Origin: Levilactobacillus andaensis
GTDB taxonomy: Bacteria > Bacillota > Bacilli > Lactobacillales > Lactobacillaceae
NCBI RefSeq assembly: GCF_016861695.1
Contig: NZ_BOLP01000007.1
Coordinates: forward strand, 1 to 64,000
Length of the DNA: 64,000 nt
Direction of reading: 5' to 3'
In this document: positions 43,865-52,680 of the stretch, piece after piece
Numbering within the stretch: the first letter of the stretch is position 1
How the letters are laid out: each line of letters begins with the position of its first letter
The notes under the pieces: generated by a model
What the model was told of the DNA's origin: nothing
Database searches by the model: none
What the model saw: only the letters and a program-made list of their open reading frames with translations
Program-made: the position numbers and the translations under genes

Positions 43865-45694
43865 CTAAAATGCGCCTCCACCCGATCCGCCACCAAAACC
43901 GCCAGAACTGCCGCCGGAGAATCCACCGGAACTACCAGAACTGGAACTGGCTGCCGTGGACGTTTGAATGGCGCTGGAGATGCTGTCATTAAGTGCGCTG
44001 CCAATCGATCCACTAAAGTCGGTTGAATAGAAAATTGGGTAGAAGACCACAAAACTATCGTTCAATGCATCCGCACTGAAGTCGACCGCCAGCTTATTGG
44101 CGACCTTTTGGGCCAGACCAAACGCCGCGGCGTAAGGCAGGATCTGTTCCCAAAGAATCAGGTCCCCTACTTCGGCCGTGTTGAAGTGACCGATATCCTT
44201 GAGCATTCGCCGGAAACCACCGACTTCATTGACTTGAATCAGGCCAGCTTCGTTGTTGCGGTCGGCATGTTGGTAAAATCGTACCGTGTAGACCCACAAC
44301 GCAACCATTGCCAGTAGACCCACGATGGTCGTGGCTACGCTCACTGTCCGATTCAACGTCCACCCGACCCCAATCGCAATACTGGTCAGTGCCGTCAGTC
44401 CCACGGTTCCGAGCATCGTTCGTTGCCGCAATTTTACATTATCCGCATCCTGATACGGTTCAGCTAGTTCATCGACCTGCCCCTGCCACGTATGGAACCA
44501 TTTGCTCAATCGGCCCTTCTTGTCCCGCTTCCCGTACTTCTTCAGGTCAAGCAGGGTAAAGCTATCATCCTTGGCGACCTTCATAAAGCATTTTTGGAGG
44601 AAGTAGTTGGAAACGGTCGGCACGAGCTTGGTCAACTTCAACGTCTGATGACGCCCGTCCTTGACCGGTTCCATCGCAATTTCATGATTACTGACGGCCA
44701 GGAGGATTTCACCAGACAGGGCATCGGTATTGGGCGATTTAAAATCGACCAGCGATTCCGCCAATGCCGGTGGCACGCTGGGCACATCAAAGAAGTGATT
44801 GGCCGGGATAGGATGCGGGTAACGATTGGCTGGATGCCGCCACAGCCACCACCAGAAACCTAAGCCCAAGATAACAATAACGCCGACAAACGCGAGGAAG
44901 CCGCCATAAGCTCGCTGTTTCTTCTGTTTCCGCTCAGCATTGGCCTGTTCCGCTAGATTAGCCTCTTGCTTTTGGACAGCCGCCTTACGTTTTTCATCTT
45001 TGACGTTTGGATTTGCCGCCGTCACACTGGTTGGAAATAACAGGTGACTTTCAACAAACGATCCGGACGGGTTCTCAGCGAGAGTCATCGTCACGCGGCC
45101 CTGCGTCTTATCGACTTTTGTATAGCCGGACAAAGAGCCGTGGGTCCATGCCTGAAGCTGCTTCACCTGTGTTGCCGGCAATTGGATGACCACCTTGACG
45201 TTCTCCAAATCAACGTCCCAGTTAGACCCAATCACCCGCCAATTTAATTCGGCCGTGTCCCGATAATTGGTGATGACCCCTTGTAAATGGTAGTGGTAAA
45301 CGACCTTCAGCTTGTCCCCATCACTTGCACCGTGATAGAGCTTTACCTTCGCATTCTGCCCGGCATAATTGACTTGATACGTATTGTCCGTGTGGGCAGT
45401 CGACTGCCGTGCCGTGGTCAATTTTCCGCCGTTAAAGGCCGTTGCCACGCTGGTCAATTTGCCACCCTTGATGCCGCGCAGGTCCTGATTGTTATAAACG
45501 CCATGATAGTCATCGTCAAACCTGTAAGTCATGGTCTGCGTGACGTTGGCATCCCCATTCTTTAGCACTGTGACGTGCACCTGATACGGATCGATCGTAT
45601 AGTCCGCAGCGGCCACTACGGGCTGGCTAAGCGCGACGGTCATCATCAGCGTCAGTAGGCTTAGAAGACCTAATAACATCCCTCTATGCTTCAT
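43865..45694 (-). CDS. DUF2207 membrane protein with glycine-rich tail
   Basis: A 609-residue protein: a signal peptide (GMLLGLLSLLTLMMTVALSQPVVAA), an extracytoplasmic beta-rich DUF2207 domain (about residues 32-235) with DDYHGVYNNQDLRGIKG, a helix near 255-280 (YGGFLAFVGVIVILGLGFWWWLW), a cytoplasmic stretch, two more helices near 415-465, and a Ser/Gly-rich C-terminus (SGGFSGGSSGGFGGGSGGGAF). Family members are widespread in Bacillota and lack a proven function. AGGGGA precedes ATG 45694. Its 3' untranslated region holds a 111-nt folded element. Confidence 0.85.
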   Translation of the reverse strand: MKHRGMLLGLLSLLTLMMTVALSQPVVAAADYTIDPYQVHVTVLKNGDANVTQTMTYRFDDDYHGVYNNQDLRGIKGGKLTSVATAFNGGKLTTARQSTAHTDNTYQVNYAGQNAKVKLYHGASDGDKLKVVYHYHLQGVITNYRDTAELNWRVIGSNWDVDLENVKVVIQLPATQVKQLQAWTHGSLSGYTKVDKTQGRVTMTLAENPSGSFVESHLLFPTSVTAANPNVKDEKRKAAVQKQEANLAEQANAERKQKKQRAYGGFLAFVGVIVILGLGFWWWLWRHPANRYPHPIPANHFFDVPSVPPALAESLVDFKSPNTDALSGEILLAVSNHEIAMEPVKDGRHQTLKLTKLVPTVSNYFLQKCFMKVAKDDSFTLLDLKKYGKRDKKGRLSKWFHTWQGQVDELAEPYQDADNVKLRQRTMLGTVGLTALTSIAIGVGWTLNRTVSVATTIVGLLAMVALWVYTVRFYQHADRNNEAGLIQVNEVGGFRRMLKDIGHFNTAEVGDLILWEQILPYAAAFGLAQKVANKLAVDFSADALNDSFVVFYPIFYSTDFSGSIGSALNDSISSAIQTSTAASSSSGSSGGFSGGSSGGFGGGSGGGAF

Positions 45695-45930
45695 TCCGAA
45701 TCCCCTACTTCCCCGTAATTTACATTCAGTGTATCACAGCGCGAAGCCCGGCCCAAGATGAAGTTGACGGCGCTAACTGACTAATGATGGGGTGAAACGA
45801 TTGTCGAAGCTTTCGATTGCTTTTGCCTGGTGGCTTCTCTAGTATAGAGACTACCCCCAGAAAGTGTCGCCAGACAACCGATTCATTTTTTCACTCAAAC
45901 CCGTGTGCCAACCAAAAATTTGACCAAACC

Positions 45931-45957
45931 AAAAGGACCCCCATCTCTGGAGGTCCT
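45931..45957 (-). terminator. Terminator of the beta-xyloside operon
   Basis: Minus strand AGGACCTCC with GGGGGTCCT around a short loop, followed by TTTT. Confidence 0.75.
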
Positions 45958-45979
45958 CACACATACATACTAGTCTGCC

Positions 45980-46121
45980 GTTAGCGTCGGTGCAGCTGAC
46001 CGACCGGAGATTTCCGGCCTCAATCCGGCCACGCTGCTGGGCCAATCACCTTTAGCGCCACCATCATACACCCGGCGGTGGGGTGTGCCAATCATTTTGC
46101 ACACGATAGTTAAACGCTAGC
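45980..46121. other. Multibranched element in the 3' untranslated region of the GH43 gene
   Basis: The closing helix GTTAGCGT/ACGCTAGC (45980-45987, 46114-46121) encloses a hairpin CCGGA-gatt-TCCGG (46004-46017) within GCAGC/GCTGC (45992-45996, 46033-46037), then CCACC/GGTGG (46058-46062, 46077-46081) and GTGTGC/GCACAC (46083-46088, 46099-46104). On the minus strand it follows the GH43 stop codon and precedes the terminator. It shares a word with the element after nhaC. Confidence 0.45.
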
Positions 46122-46140
46122 TAATCGACAATTTCACTAC

Positions 46141-47763
46141 TTAATCTGGTAATTCTTGGTAGTCGAAGTGGTCAAACGTTGCAACTTGTTCGTAACCGGC
46201 GTAGTCGACCGCTGCAAGGCCAACGAAGGCGCCAGTGAAGAAGCCACCGGATGTTTGAAGAACGTAGTCATCGGACAAGATGGCTGCATCCAGTTCTACT
46301 GGGACAGTTTCCCAAGTCTTGCCATCAAAGGAGTACTGGTAAGTGTAAGATTCCTTACGTGCCTTAACCTTGAACCAAACGTATTCCGTACCTTCTGGAA
46401 TCTGAATGGCGTTATCCTTTAAGAATGACGTGTAGTTATTGTTATCGTTTTGAGCAACTTCAATCACACGGCCCTTCTTTTCATCGTTGGTGATGAAGAT
46501 CCAGGAATAGTGCTTGTCGTTGTAGAAGTTAGCCAGTCCAGCCATTTGTTGGTAACTGAATGGATCGAACTTAACTTTAGTTTCAGCATCAAAGTTGAAT
46601 GCTTGCCAACGCCGTGCGACAAAGGAAACGTCGAACGTGCTGGATAAGGATTGTTGACCCACTAACTTCAACTCGCCGTTGCCAACTGTCCCCAATTTCT
46701 TGGTAAATGGTTGCCGTAACGTGTTCCAGTTCATGTCGAGTTCTGGCTTGTCGAATTCGTCATGTTGTGAGTGATCCTTAGGTGCGTCAGTCAAAATGGC
46801 GTCCTTTGGTGCTTCAACTTCAACTTGGCCACCATGACCGCCAACAACCCGTGGCCAGCCTTCGTCATCCCATTCAACCTTCTGAATGGAAGTTTCACGG
46901 CCAAGGGTGCTCCAGCCGCGAGGGTCGTGGCTAGATTCGTTAGCATGATTCCATGGACGAGAAACAAGTGAGGCGTAGTACCATTCGCCACCTGGCGTGT
47001 CAGTCAAAGCACCATGACCTTGCTTTTGTAAGTAGAAGTCTGGCGTGTCTAAGTTGGTGATGAATGGGCCGTCTGGTTCGCTTTCGAATGACAATTCGTC
47101 GAGCGTCTTGGAACGGGCAACGACTTCTTGGTGGGTAAAGACAGTCCCACCTTCAGCGGCGAACAGGTAATAGTACCCGTTGATTTGATACAGATGTGGA
47201 CCTTCAACCAATTTAACATCATCACCGTTGTAAATGTTCCGTGCGGTTTCTGGCTTCAGTTTCATAGTGTCCGTATCGAATTCAGTCAACGTAATCCCAT
47301 CGAATGGGTGGTGGTATTCACGGTGATCCCAGGTCTGTTGAACCAGGTACTTACGACCGTTCTTGTCATGGAACAGGGAAGCATCGAAGCCGACCCCGTT
47401 AACCTTGATTGGGTCAGTCCATGGGCCGTGGATATCGGTAGCCGTCGTCAAGTAGTTCGTCATGTCCTTAAATGGACCGTCGGTAATCTTAACATCGGTG
47501 TAGATCAACCAGAATTTGCCGTCAGCATAGCTCAGGTCTGGTGCCCAAATCCCACCAGAAGCAGGGTTACCCTTCATATCTAAGAGCGTGGTCGTTGACA
47601 GTGGTGATGGCAAGAGGTTCCAGTGAACCATATCCTTTGATTCGTGAAGCCGAACGCCAGGGAACCATTCAAACGTTGAATTGGCGATGTAGTACGTGTC
47701 GCCCACCCGAATCATGCTAGGATCAGCGTTAAAACCAGGTAAAACTGGATTTTGAATCTTCAT
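46141..47763 (-). CDS. xynB: Beta-xylosidase / arabinofuranosidase, glycoside hydrolase family 43
   Basis: Intracellular inverting glycosidase that releases xylose from xylo-oligosaccharides. 540 residues: an N-terminal five-bladed propeller and a C-terminal beta-sandwich (from about residue 330), the layout of GH43 beta-xylosidases of about 535 residues. Catalytic acids are seen as the base Asp14 in GFNADPS, the pKa-tuning Asp in VGFDASLF, and the acid Glu in KLVEGPHLY. AAAGGAAG precedes ATG. It follows the GPH symporter by 48 bp, forming a xylo-oligosaccharide uptake and cleavage operon. The name reflects family and context; some relatives also cut arabinosides. Confidence 0.9.
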   Translation of the reverse strand: MKIQNPVLPGFNADPSMIRVGDTYYIANSTFEWFPGVRLHESKDMVHWNLLPSPLSTTTLLDMKGNPASGGIWAPDLSYADGKFWLIYTDVKITDGPFKDMTNYLTTATDIHGPWTDPIKVNGVGFDASLFHDKNGRKYLVQQTWDHREYHHPFDGITLTEFDTDTMKLKPETARNIYNGDDVKLVEGPHLYQINGYYYLFAAEGGTVFTHQEVVARSKTLDELSFESEPDGPFITNLDTPDFYLQKQGHGALTDTPGGEWYYASLVSRPWNHANESSHDPRGWSTLGRETSIQKVEWDDEGWPRVVGGHGGQVEVEAPKDAILTDAPKDHSQHDEFDKPELDMNWNTLRQPFTKKLGTVGNGELKLVGQQSLSSTFDVSFVARRWQAFNFDAETKVKFDPFSYQQMAGLANFYNDKHYSWIFITNDEKKGRVIEVAQNDNNNYTSFLKDNAIQIPEGTEYVWFKVKARKESYTYQYSFDGKTWETVPVELDAAILSDDYVLQTSGGFFTGAFVGLAAVDYAGYEQVATFDHFDYQELPD

Positions 47764-47811
47764 GAGAGAATCTTCCTTTCGTGTGTGTTCAACAAATTTT
47801 TTTAACCGTGA

Positions 47812-49290
47812 TTAGTCTTGTGCTGCACGACGATCTGCTTCGAGTTCTTCGTTCATCTTCTTAACATCTTCGTCAGTTAAGGTGTAACGACTCATAACCC
47901 ACATCGCAACTAAGGCCATGATGATAGGTAACCAGATCATTGACCACTGGATACCACTTAAGGCAGCAGCGCTTTGCGTCGTCTTAGTCCCATCAAACTT
48001 GAAGAAGGCGTTGATGTAACCAGGGATAATCCCACCAAGAGCCAACCCAATCTTGAAGAACAGACCCATGATGGCGTTGATGATCCCGGCAACCCGCTTC
48101 TTGGACTTGTATTCGCCGTAAGAAACAACTTCTGGAACCAATGACCACATGTAACCAGTAGCAGCAGTAATCCCCCATTGTTGTAAGAAACGACCAGTGT
48201 AACCAAGGGCAGTGCTGTCTTTAAAGGCAGGCATGGACCATGCCCAGATAACTAAGGTCCCAATAATGAAGAGCGTTAAGAAAGCATAGAAGAATTGACG
48301 TTTCCCAATCTTTTTACGGATGATAGGCCATAAGAAGACCAAGAAGATCCCAGGAATTGACCCAATCAAGTTGATTGAAGCCATCCATTCGGAGTGACCA
48401 ATGTTGTATTGCATGTAGAATGGCCATACAGTGTTCCCGAAGAACATGAAGGTAAAGCCAATCAGGAAGAAGAAACCAAGAACTTGTAATGGCTTGTTTT
48501 GCTTAAATTCAATCCACAAGTCAGAGTACTTAACGGAATCGGATTCCTTTTGCGTAGGCAAAACCCGTTCCTTAATCCCAAAGTAAGTGCACATTAACAT
48601 GATGAATCCAATAATCATGTAGATGGCCATAACCAAGAAGTAAGCTTTTCCGGCCTTAGGAGACGTGTAATCCCCTAAGTTCATGTGGATACCGAAGAAA
48701 CCAATGTCCTTAGATTGTGGATTTGGTGAAGCCATTTGAACAAATAATGGCAAGAAGGTGTAAACCAGTAAGTTACCAATGTTAGCTTCCGTCATCCGGA
48801 CCGTCGTTAACGTTGAAATTTCATCGTTATCCCGTGTTAAGGAAGCATTCAAAGCCCCATAAGGAATATTAACGAATGAGTAGATCAATGCGGTAGCTAA
48901 GTAAGCGATAAAGGCGTAGAAGACATTGCCTCGAACAGCATCAATTGGCAAGAAGAGTAATGCGGCCATGATTGTCAGTGGAATCCCACCATAAATCAAG
49001 TAAGGCCGGTATTTACCAGACTTGAACCCGTGCTTATCGACGAAGGCACCAACCCATGGATCCCAGAAAACGTTGACCCAACGGACGATTAAGAAGATTG
49101 TGGCACCAACCGCTGCGGAAATACCATAAACGGTGGTTAAGTAGAATAAGAGCATGGAGCCAACTGTACCAAAGATTAAGTTTTGCGCTAAATCTCCGGC
49201 ACCATAACTAATACGCTCACGCCAGGAAAGCTTCGCAAATTCATCATTTGCTGTGTTTGCTTTCGGGGCAGCCTCTGTATTTTCGGCCAT
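47812..49290 (-). CDS. xynT: GPH-family symporter for xylo-oligosaccharides
   Basis: A 492-residue sugar:cation symporter with 12 predicted helices. Family motifs are ERISYGAGDLAQNLIFGTVGSMLLFYL and FLIVRWVNVFWDPWVGAFVDKHGFKSGKYRPYLI. The C-terminal tail (TDEDVKKMNEELEADRRAAQD) is acidic. ATG 49290 has AAAGGGG about 10 bp upstream; the frame extends upstream to a TTG at 49365 that lacks a ribosome site. It is the first gene of the operon with the GH43 enzyme, so xylobiose or longer xylo-oligosaccharides are the likely cargo. A perfect cre lies in its leader, and an AraC regulator is upstream. Confidence 0.85.
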   Translation of the reverse strand: MAENTEAAPKANTANDEFAKLSWRERISYGAGDLAQNLIFGTVGSMLLFYLTTVYGISAAVGATIFLIVRWVNVFWDPWVGAFVDKHGFKSGKYRPYLIYGGIPLTIMAALLFLPIDAVRGNVFYAFIAYLATALIYSFVNIPYGALNASLTRDNDEISTLTTVRMTEANIGNLLVYTFLPLFVQMASPNPQSKDIGFFGIHMNLGDYTSPKAGKAYFLVMAIYMIIGFIMLMCTYFGIKERVLPTQKESDSVKYSDLWIEFKQNKPLQVLGFFFLIGFTFMFFGNTVWPFYMQYNIGHSEWMASINLIGSIPGIFLVFLWPIIRKKIGKRQFFYAFLTLFIIGTLVIWAWSMPAFKDSTALGYTGRFLQQWGITAATGYMWSLVPEVVSYGEYKSKKRVAGIINAIMGLFFKIGLALGGIIPGYINAFFKFDGTKTTQSAAALSGIQWSMIWLPIIMALVAMWVMSRYTLTDEDVKKMNEELEADRRAAQD

Positions 49291-49406
49291 ATGTGAGAAC
49301 CCCTTTCGAATGAAAAATTTATGTGGAAGTTCTAAAACGAGAAGTGATTGCGACGTGCTGATCAAGCAACGTCCGTTTTGTTAAGTTAGCTAACTACACC
49401 CCGAAT

Positions 49407-49420
49407 TGTAATCGCTTTCA
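49407..49420. promoter_or_regulatory. Perfect CcpA (cre) site of the xylo-oligosaccharide operon
   Basis: TGTAATCGCTTTCA matches TGWAANCGNTNWCA at all 14 positions. It lies 117 bp ahead of the symporter start and downstream of the candidate promoter at 49516-49544, where bound CcpA could block elongation, or near an unseen nearer promoter. Confidence 0.8.
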
Positions 49421-49515
49421 GAAAGCTTGGCTATCTTCTTTCATGACTGTTTTTAGTTAATTTCTGACCTAGAAGGTGAAGAGATGCACCGCCAAATCAA
49501 CGTTTATAAGGCGAA

Positions 49516-49544
49516 ATTATCCTTTTCTAACCAAAAATAGTCAA
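49516..49544 (-). promoter_or_regulatory. Candidate promoter of the xylo-oligosaccharide operon
   Basis: Minus-strand TTGACT (plus 49539-49544), 17-bp spacer, GATAAT (plus 49516-49521). The whole gap from 49291 to 49706 holds no gene; besides this promoter and the cre I see no other clear signal in it. Confidence 0.45.
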
Positions 49545-49706
49545 AATGTTTGTTAATTCGCCACTAAGCTTGACGGCAAAATTTGTGCATCCTACTGTTG
49601 ACAGTCATTCCGGCTTTCAGTCATCTTTGAACTACTCTCACAATTTAAACCCAACTTCAGGGTGGGTAAAATATTATAAACGCGCTCGAAATGCGACTTT
49701 TTGTGA

Positions 49707-49741
49707 ATAAAAAAGCATGGCAGTCTACTCACTACCATGTC
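49707..49741 (-). terminator. Terminator of the AraC-family gene
   Basis: Minus strand CATGG with CCATG plus adjoining pairs, followed by TTTTTT, 10 bp after the stop codon. Confidence 0.7.
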
Positions 49742-49750
49742 AAATTGACA

Positions 49751-50656
49751 CTATTCAAAATAACCACTCTCTTTGAGCGTCCGTACACGACGTTTTTGCT
49801 TCATTTGTCGTTGATAACGACTCGGCGTGATACCCGCCCACTTTTTAAACTGTTTTGTAAAGTTCGATGTGCTGCTAGCCCCCATCAAATATGAAATATC
49901 CTCAATCGAATATTCTGGGGAACCCAAAAGGCGCTTTGCCTTATTGTATTTTTGACTTTCAATGTAGTGTAACGGCGTCACGCCATAGACCTTTTTAAAC
50001 GTTCGGTGACCATAACCACTACTAATTCCAACCTTTTGACAGATATCCTCAAATGAAAATAACGGAATCTCTTTCTGTTCAACGTTCTTCTTGATCAACG
50101 TTGCAATCAGTCGACTAGTCTTAGCTTCGCTTTCACTATACTTAGTCCCTTTTTGTTGCGCATAGCTCGAAAGATTCTCAGTTAACGCCAGTAGAAAGTC
50201 CAAAAAAGCCCGCTGAATTTTCAAGCTAGCTTGTTCCTTGGTCAATTCATTATCTGCACTACAAGCCACAATTTCTTCTGCCGCTTTGACTGCCGCCTGT
50301 GCAATCGGTTCTTCGGCAGGAATCACAGCATTCACCACGTTACCTAACAGTTCCGACTTCAACTCCAGGCTCTCAATGTTAAAGTGAAAACAGATGTACG
50401 TCATCGTTTCTTCATCACTGGAGTTCTTATTCGTATGCAACGTTCCCGGTGAAATAATCATTGCGTCCCCGGCCCCATAGTCATACGTGCCAACGCCTTT
50501 TATTTCGGTCGTTTGCCGGCCATCGACCAGACACATCAGCTCAAAGGCTTGATGCTTTTGCTCGAAGAACTGCCAGCCCCCCGGAACGGTCCGACGGTGC
50601 CCACCAAATAAGTACAGGCTTGAATCTACGACCGGTATCGGAACAAATGGTTTCAT
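49751..50656 (-). CDS. AraC-family regulator of xylo-oligosaccharide use
   Basis: A 301-residue regulator. An N-terminal cupin-like arm domain (FELMCLVDGRQTTEIKGVG, DAMIISPGTLHTNKN) is followed by a C-terminal double HTH. The first HTH is IPLFSFEDICQKVGISSGYGHRTFKKVYGVTPLHYI; the second is YSIEDISYLMGASSTSNFTKQFKKWAGITPSRYQ. The tail is basic (RRVRTLKESGYFE). ATG 50656 follows GGGAGGTC; the frame extends to 50698 without a ribosome site. A degenerate cre-like word (12 of 14) lies upstream at about 50706. It sits upstream of the symporter-xylosidase operon on the same strand, which it probably activates. Confidence 0.83.
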   Translation of the reverse strand: MKPFVPIPVVDSSLYLFGGHRRTVPGGWQFFEQKHQAFELMCLVDGRQTTEIKGVGTYDYGAGDAMIISPGTLHTNKNSSDEETMTYICFHFNIESLELKSELLGNVVNAVIPAEEPIAQAAVKAAEEIVACSADNELTKEQASLKIQRAFLDFLLALTENLSSYAQQKGTKYSESEAKTSRLIATLIKKNVEQKEIPLFSFEDICQKVGISSGYGHRTFKKVYGVTPLHYIESQKYNKAKRLLGSPEYSIEDISYLMGASSTSNFTKQFKKWAGITPSRYQRQMKQKRRVRTLKESGYFE

Positions 50657-50803
50657 AGTACAAGACCTCCCCGAATTAGAATTCGATACAACACCCACTT
50701 TAAAATGAAAACGGTTTACTACTCCGTTGGCCTTATTATAACGGTGTTAGTTGCCTATCGCAACCAACTTGCACTTTTTTTCGTCACAATCACGAGATAT
50801 CGC

Positions 50804-50841
50804 TAAAAAAAGCCCTCTGCACACTCGCACAGAAGGCCCTA
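50804..50841 (-). terminator. Terminator of cls
   Basis: Minus strand GCCTTCTGTGC with GTGCAGAGGGC (G-U pairs) and a T run, immediately after the stop codon. Confidence 0.85.
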
Positions 50842-50845
50842 CCCG

Positions 50846-52303
50846 TTACAATATCGGTGATAACAAACGTGATGCTGTTTGCTTGAATTTCAAATAAGTC
50901 GATTGCTTTTTAAACTTCTCTGGCGTGATCAATTCGCTGTGCCGCATGTCAGCTTCGTAGATTTCCTCGAGCTGTGTGGCAATCTCTGAATCGTAAATGA
51001 ATGCGTTGATTTCGAAGTTAAGTTTGAAGCTCCGGTAATCCATGTTGGCCGAACCCACGGAGGCAATCTTACCATCCACGACCATCGTCTTGGCATGGAT
51101 GAAACCATTATGATAGAAGTAAATCTTAACCCCATCGTCCGCCAACTGCCGCGCATAGTACTGCGTCGCCCGGTAAACGAAAGCGTGATCCGGCTTGTCT
51201 GGAATCATGATTCGCACGTCGATTCCCGCCATGGCTGCGATCCGCAGGGAGTCCAAAACACTATCGTCTGGAATCAGATAGGGGGTCTGAATCCACAAAC
51301 GCTTTTCGGCGGTCTGAATCAGACGCATGTATCCCATCTTAATCTGCTGTAGGTCAGAATCCGGCCCACTCGACACAATCTGCAGGCTGGTTTCCCCTTT
51401 AACCTTGGTCAACGGGAAGTAGCGATGCTCGATCTGGTCATCCTTAAATGGATGATCACGATCGGTGGCATTCCAGTCCAGCATGAACCGGGCCTGCAAC
51501 GAAAAGACCCCGGACCCCACGATCCGTAAATGGGTGTCACGCCAGTAACCGAATTTTTCCTTACGGCCCAGGTATTGATCCCCGATGTTAAAGCCACCAA
51601 CGTAGCCAATCTGACCGTCAATCGTCACAATCTTTCTGTGATCACGGAAGTTCAGTCGAAAGTCAATGATCGCCGAACGCGTCCCCAGGAAGGGTTCCAC
51701 GTGGCCGCCGACATCCATCAACGGTTTGAAGAACTTTTTCCACGTTCCCATGGATCCCCATGGATCATAGATGACTCGCACTTCGACACCCGTTCGCGCC
51801 TTTTTTACCAGCAGATCCAAGATGTCATTTCCTATCTGGTCGTTATAAAAGGTGTAGAATTCAATATGAATACTGGAGTGAGCCCGTTCAATGTCTTCCA
51901 TCATTAAGTGAAACAGGTCATGACCGTCCGTAATAATCCGGACCCGGTTTTTCCGGGCGAGGAAAGCGTGGTCCGTTTCCATAAACATATTGACCATGTT
52001 GATGACCGAGTGACTGATCTGATCGGCTGGCATGATCTGCGTCCCAATCTCTTCGCGTTGCTGCGATAAGCGCTCATCGAGTTGAACCGCGACTTGACGT
52101 TGCAAACGAAACATCCGGCCCTTCGGCAACTTTCGGCCGATGAAGGCGTAGGCAATAAACCCAACGATTGGTAAGAGTACCAGCACCAGCATCCACGCCC
52201 ACGTCGCCGCGATATCGCGTTTCTCCCGGAAAACCGTCACGAAGGCTAATGCCGAGTTGACCACCACAATGATTTCTAGGATGAGCATGTAATTCACATT
52301 CAC
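50846..52303 (-). CDS. cls: Cardiolipin synthase, phospholipase D type
   Basis: Makes cardiolipin from two phosphatidylglycerols at the membrane. 485 residues: two N-terminal helices (YMLILEIIVVVNSALAFVTVF and WAWMLVLVLLPIVGFIAYAF) and two PLD domains with HKD motifs, HRKIVTIDGQIGYVGGFN (about residue 225) and HAKTMVVDGKIASVGSANMD (about 405). GTG 52303 is preferred because AGGAGGG lies 7 bp upstream; the frame extends to 52336 but the ribosome site would then be inside the gene. Monocistronic. Confidence 0.94.
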   Translation of the reverse strand: MNVNYMLILEIIVVVNSALAFVTVFREKRDIAATWAWMLVLVLLPIVGFIAYAFIGRKLPKGRMFRLQRQVAVQLDERLSQQREEIGTQIMPADQISHSVINMVNMFMETDHAFLARKNRVRIITDGHDLFHLMMEDIERAHSSIHIEFYTFYNDQIGNDILDLLVKKARTGVEVRVIYDPWGSMGTWKKFFKPLMDVGGHVEPFLGTRSAIIDFRLNFRDHRKIVTIDGQIGYVGGFNIGDQYLGRKEKFGYWRDTHLRIVGSGVFSLQARFMLDWNATDRDHPFKDDQIEHRYFPLTKVKGETSLQIVSSGPDSDLQQIKMGYMRLIQTAEKRLWIQTPYLIPDDSVLDSLRIAAMAGIDVRIMIPDKPDHAFVYRATQYYARQLADDGVKIYFYHNGFIHAKTMVVDGKIASVGSANMDYRSFKLNFEINAFIYDSEIATQLEEIYEADMRHSELITPEKFKKQSTYLKFKQTASRLLSPIL

Positions 52304-52419
52304 GTGTAAACCCTCCTCTATTCTCTGTGATTTCATGATACGCTAAATCATTCAAATGTCTTTACTTTTCTTTAAACTTTTCGTCAGAAATAGTAATTTT
52401 TCGATAGGAGGTCCATGCT

Positions 52420-52575
52420 ATGCATCCGGATTTTATCTCATTGATTGGCGGCCTACATGGGACTAGTCCCATTCGCGTCTTCCACTGGATTTTTCGCGAC
52501 AGCCCCGCGGTCGGCATCATCATCTTAGCCGGCGTCGTGCTCTACGCCATCTACCGTTACATGAACCGGCGTTAG
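52420..52575 (+). CDS. Small single-helix membrane protein
   Basis: A 51-residue open frame with AGGAGG 8 bp before ATG: a polar N-terminus (MHPDFISLIGGLHGTSPIR), a hydrophobic helix (VGIIILAGVVLYAIY) and a basic end (RYMNRR). Topology would be N-out, C-in by the positive-inside rule. It is divergent from cls and convergent with the nuclease gene, with a terminator after it. The good ribosome site and helix support a real gene; function unknown. Confidence 0.6.
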   Translation: MHPDFISLIGGLHGTSPIRVFHWIFRDSPAVGIIILAGVVLYAIYRYMNRR

Positions 52576-52631
52576 CTCTTCCCGGCCACGTACGCTGAAT
52601 CTCGCTTGCTTGACCGTTACAAAATTAGTAA

Positions 52632-52674
52632 AAAAATCCGAACCATCAGTCATTTGCGATGGTCCGGATTTTAA
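52632..52674. terminator. Bidirectional terminator between the small gene and the nuclease gene
   Basis: AAAATCCGAACCATC with GATGGTCCGGATTTT, one mismatch, T runs on both strands. Confidence 0.85.
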
Positions 52675-52680
52675 TTCACC

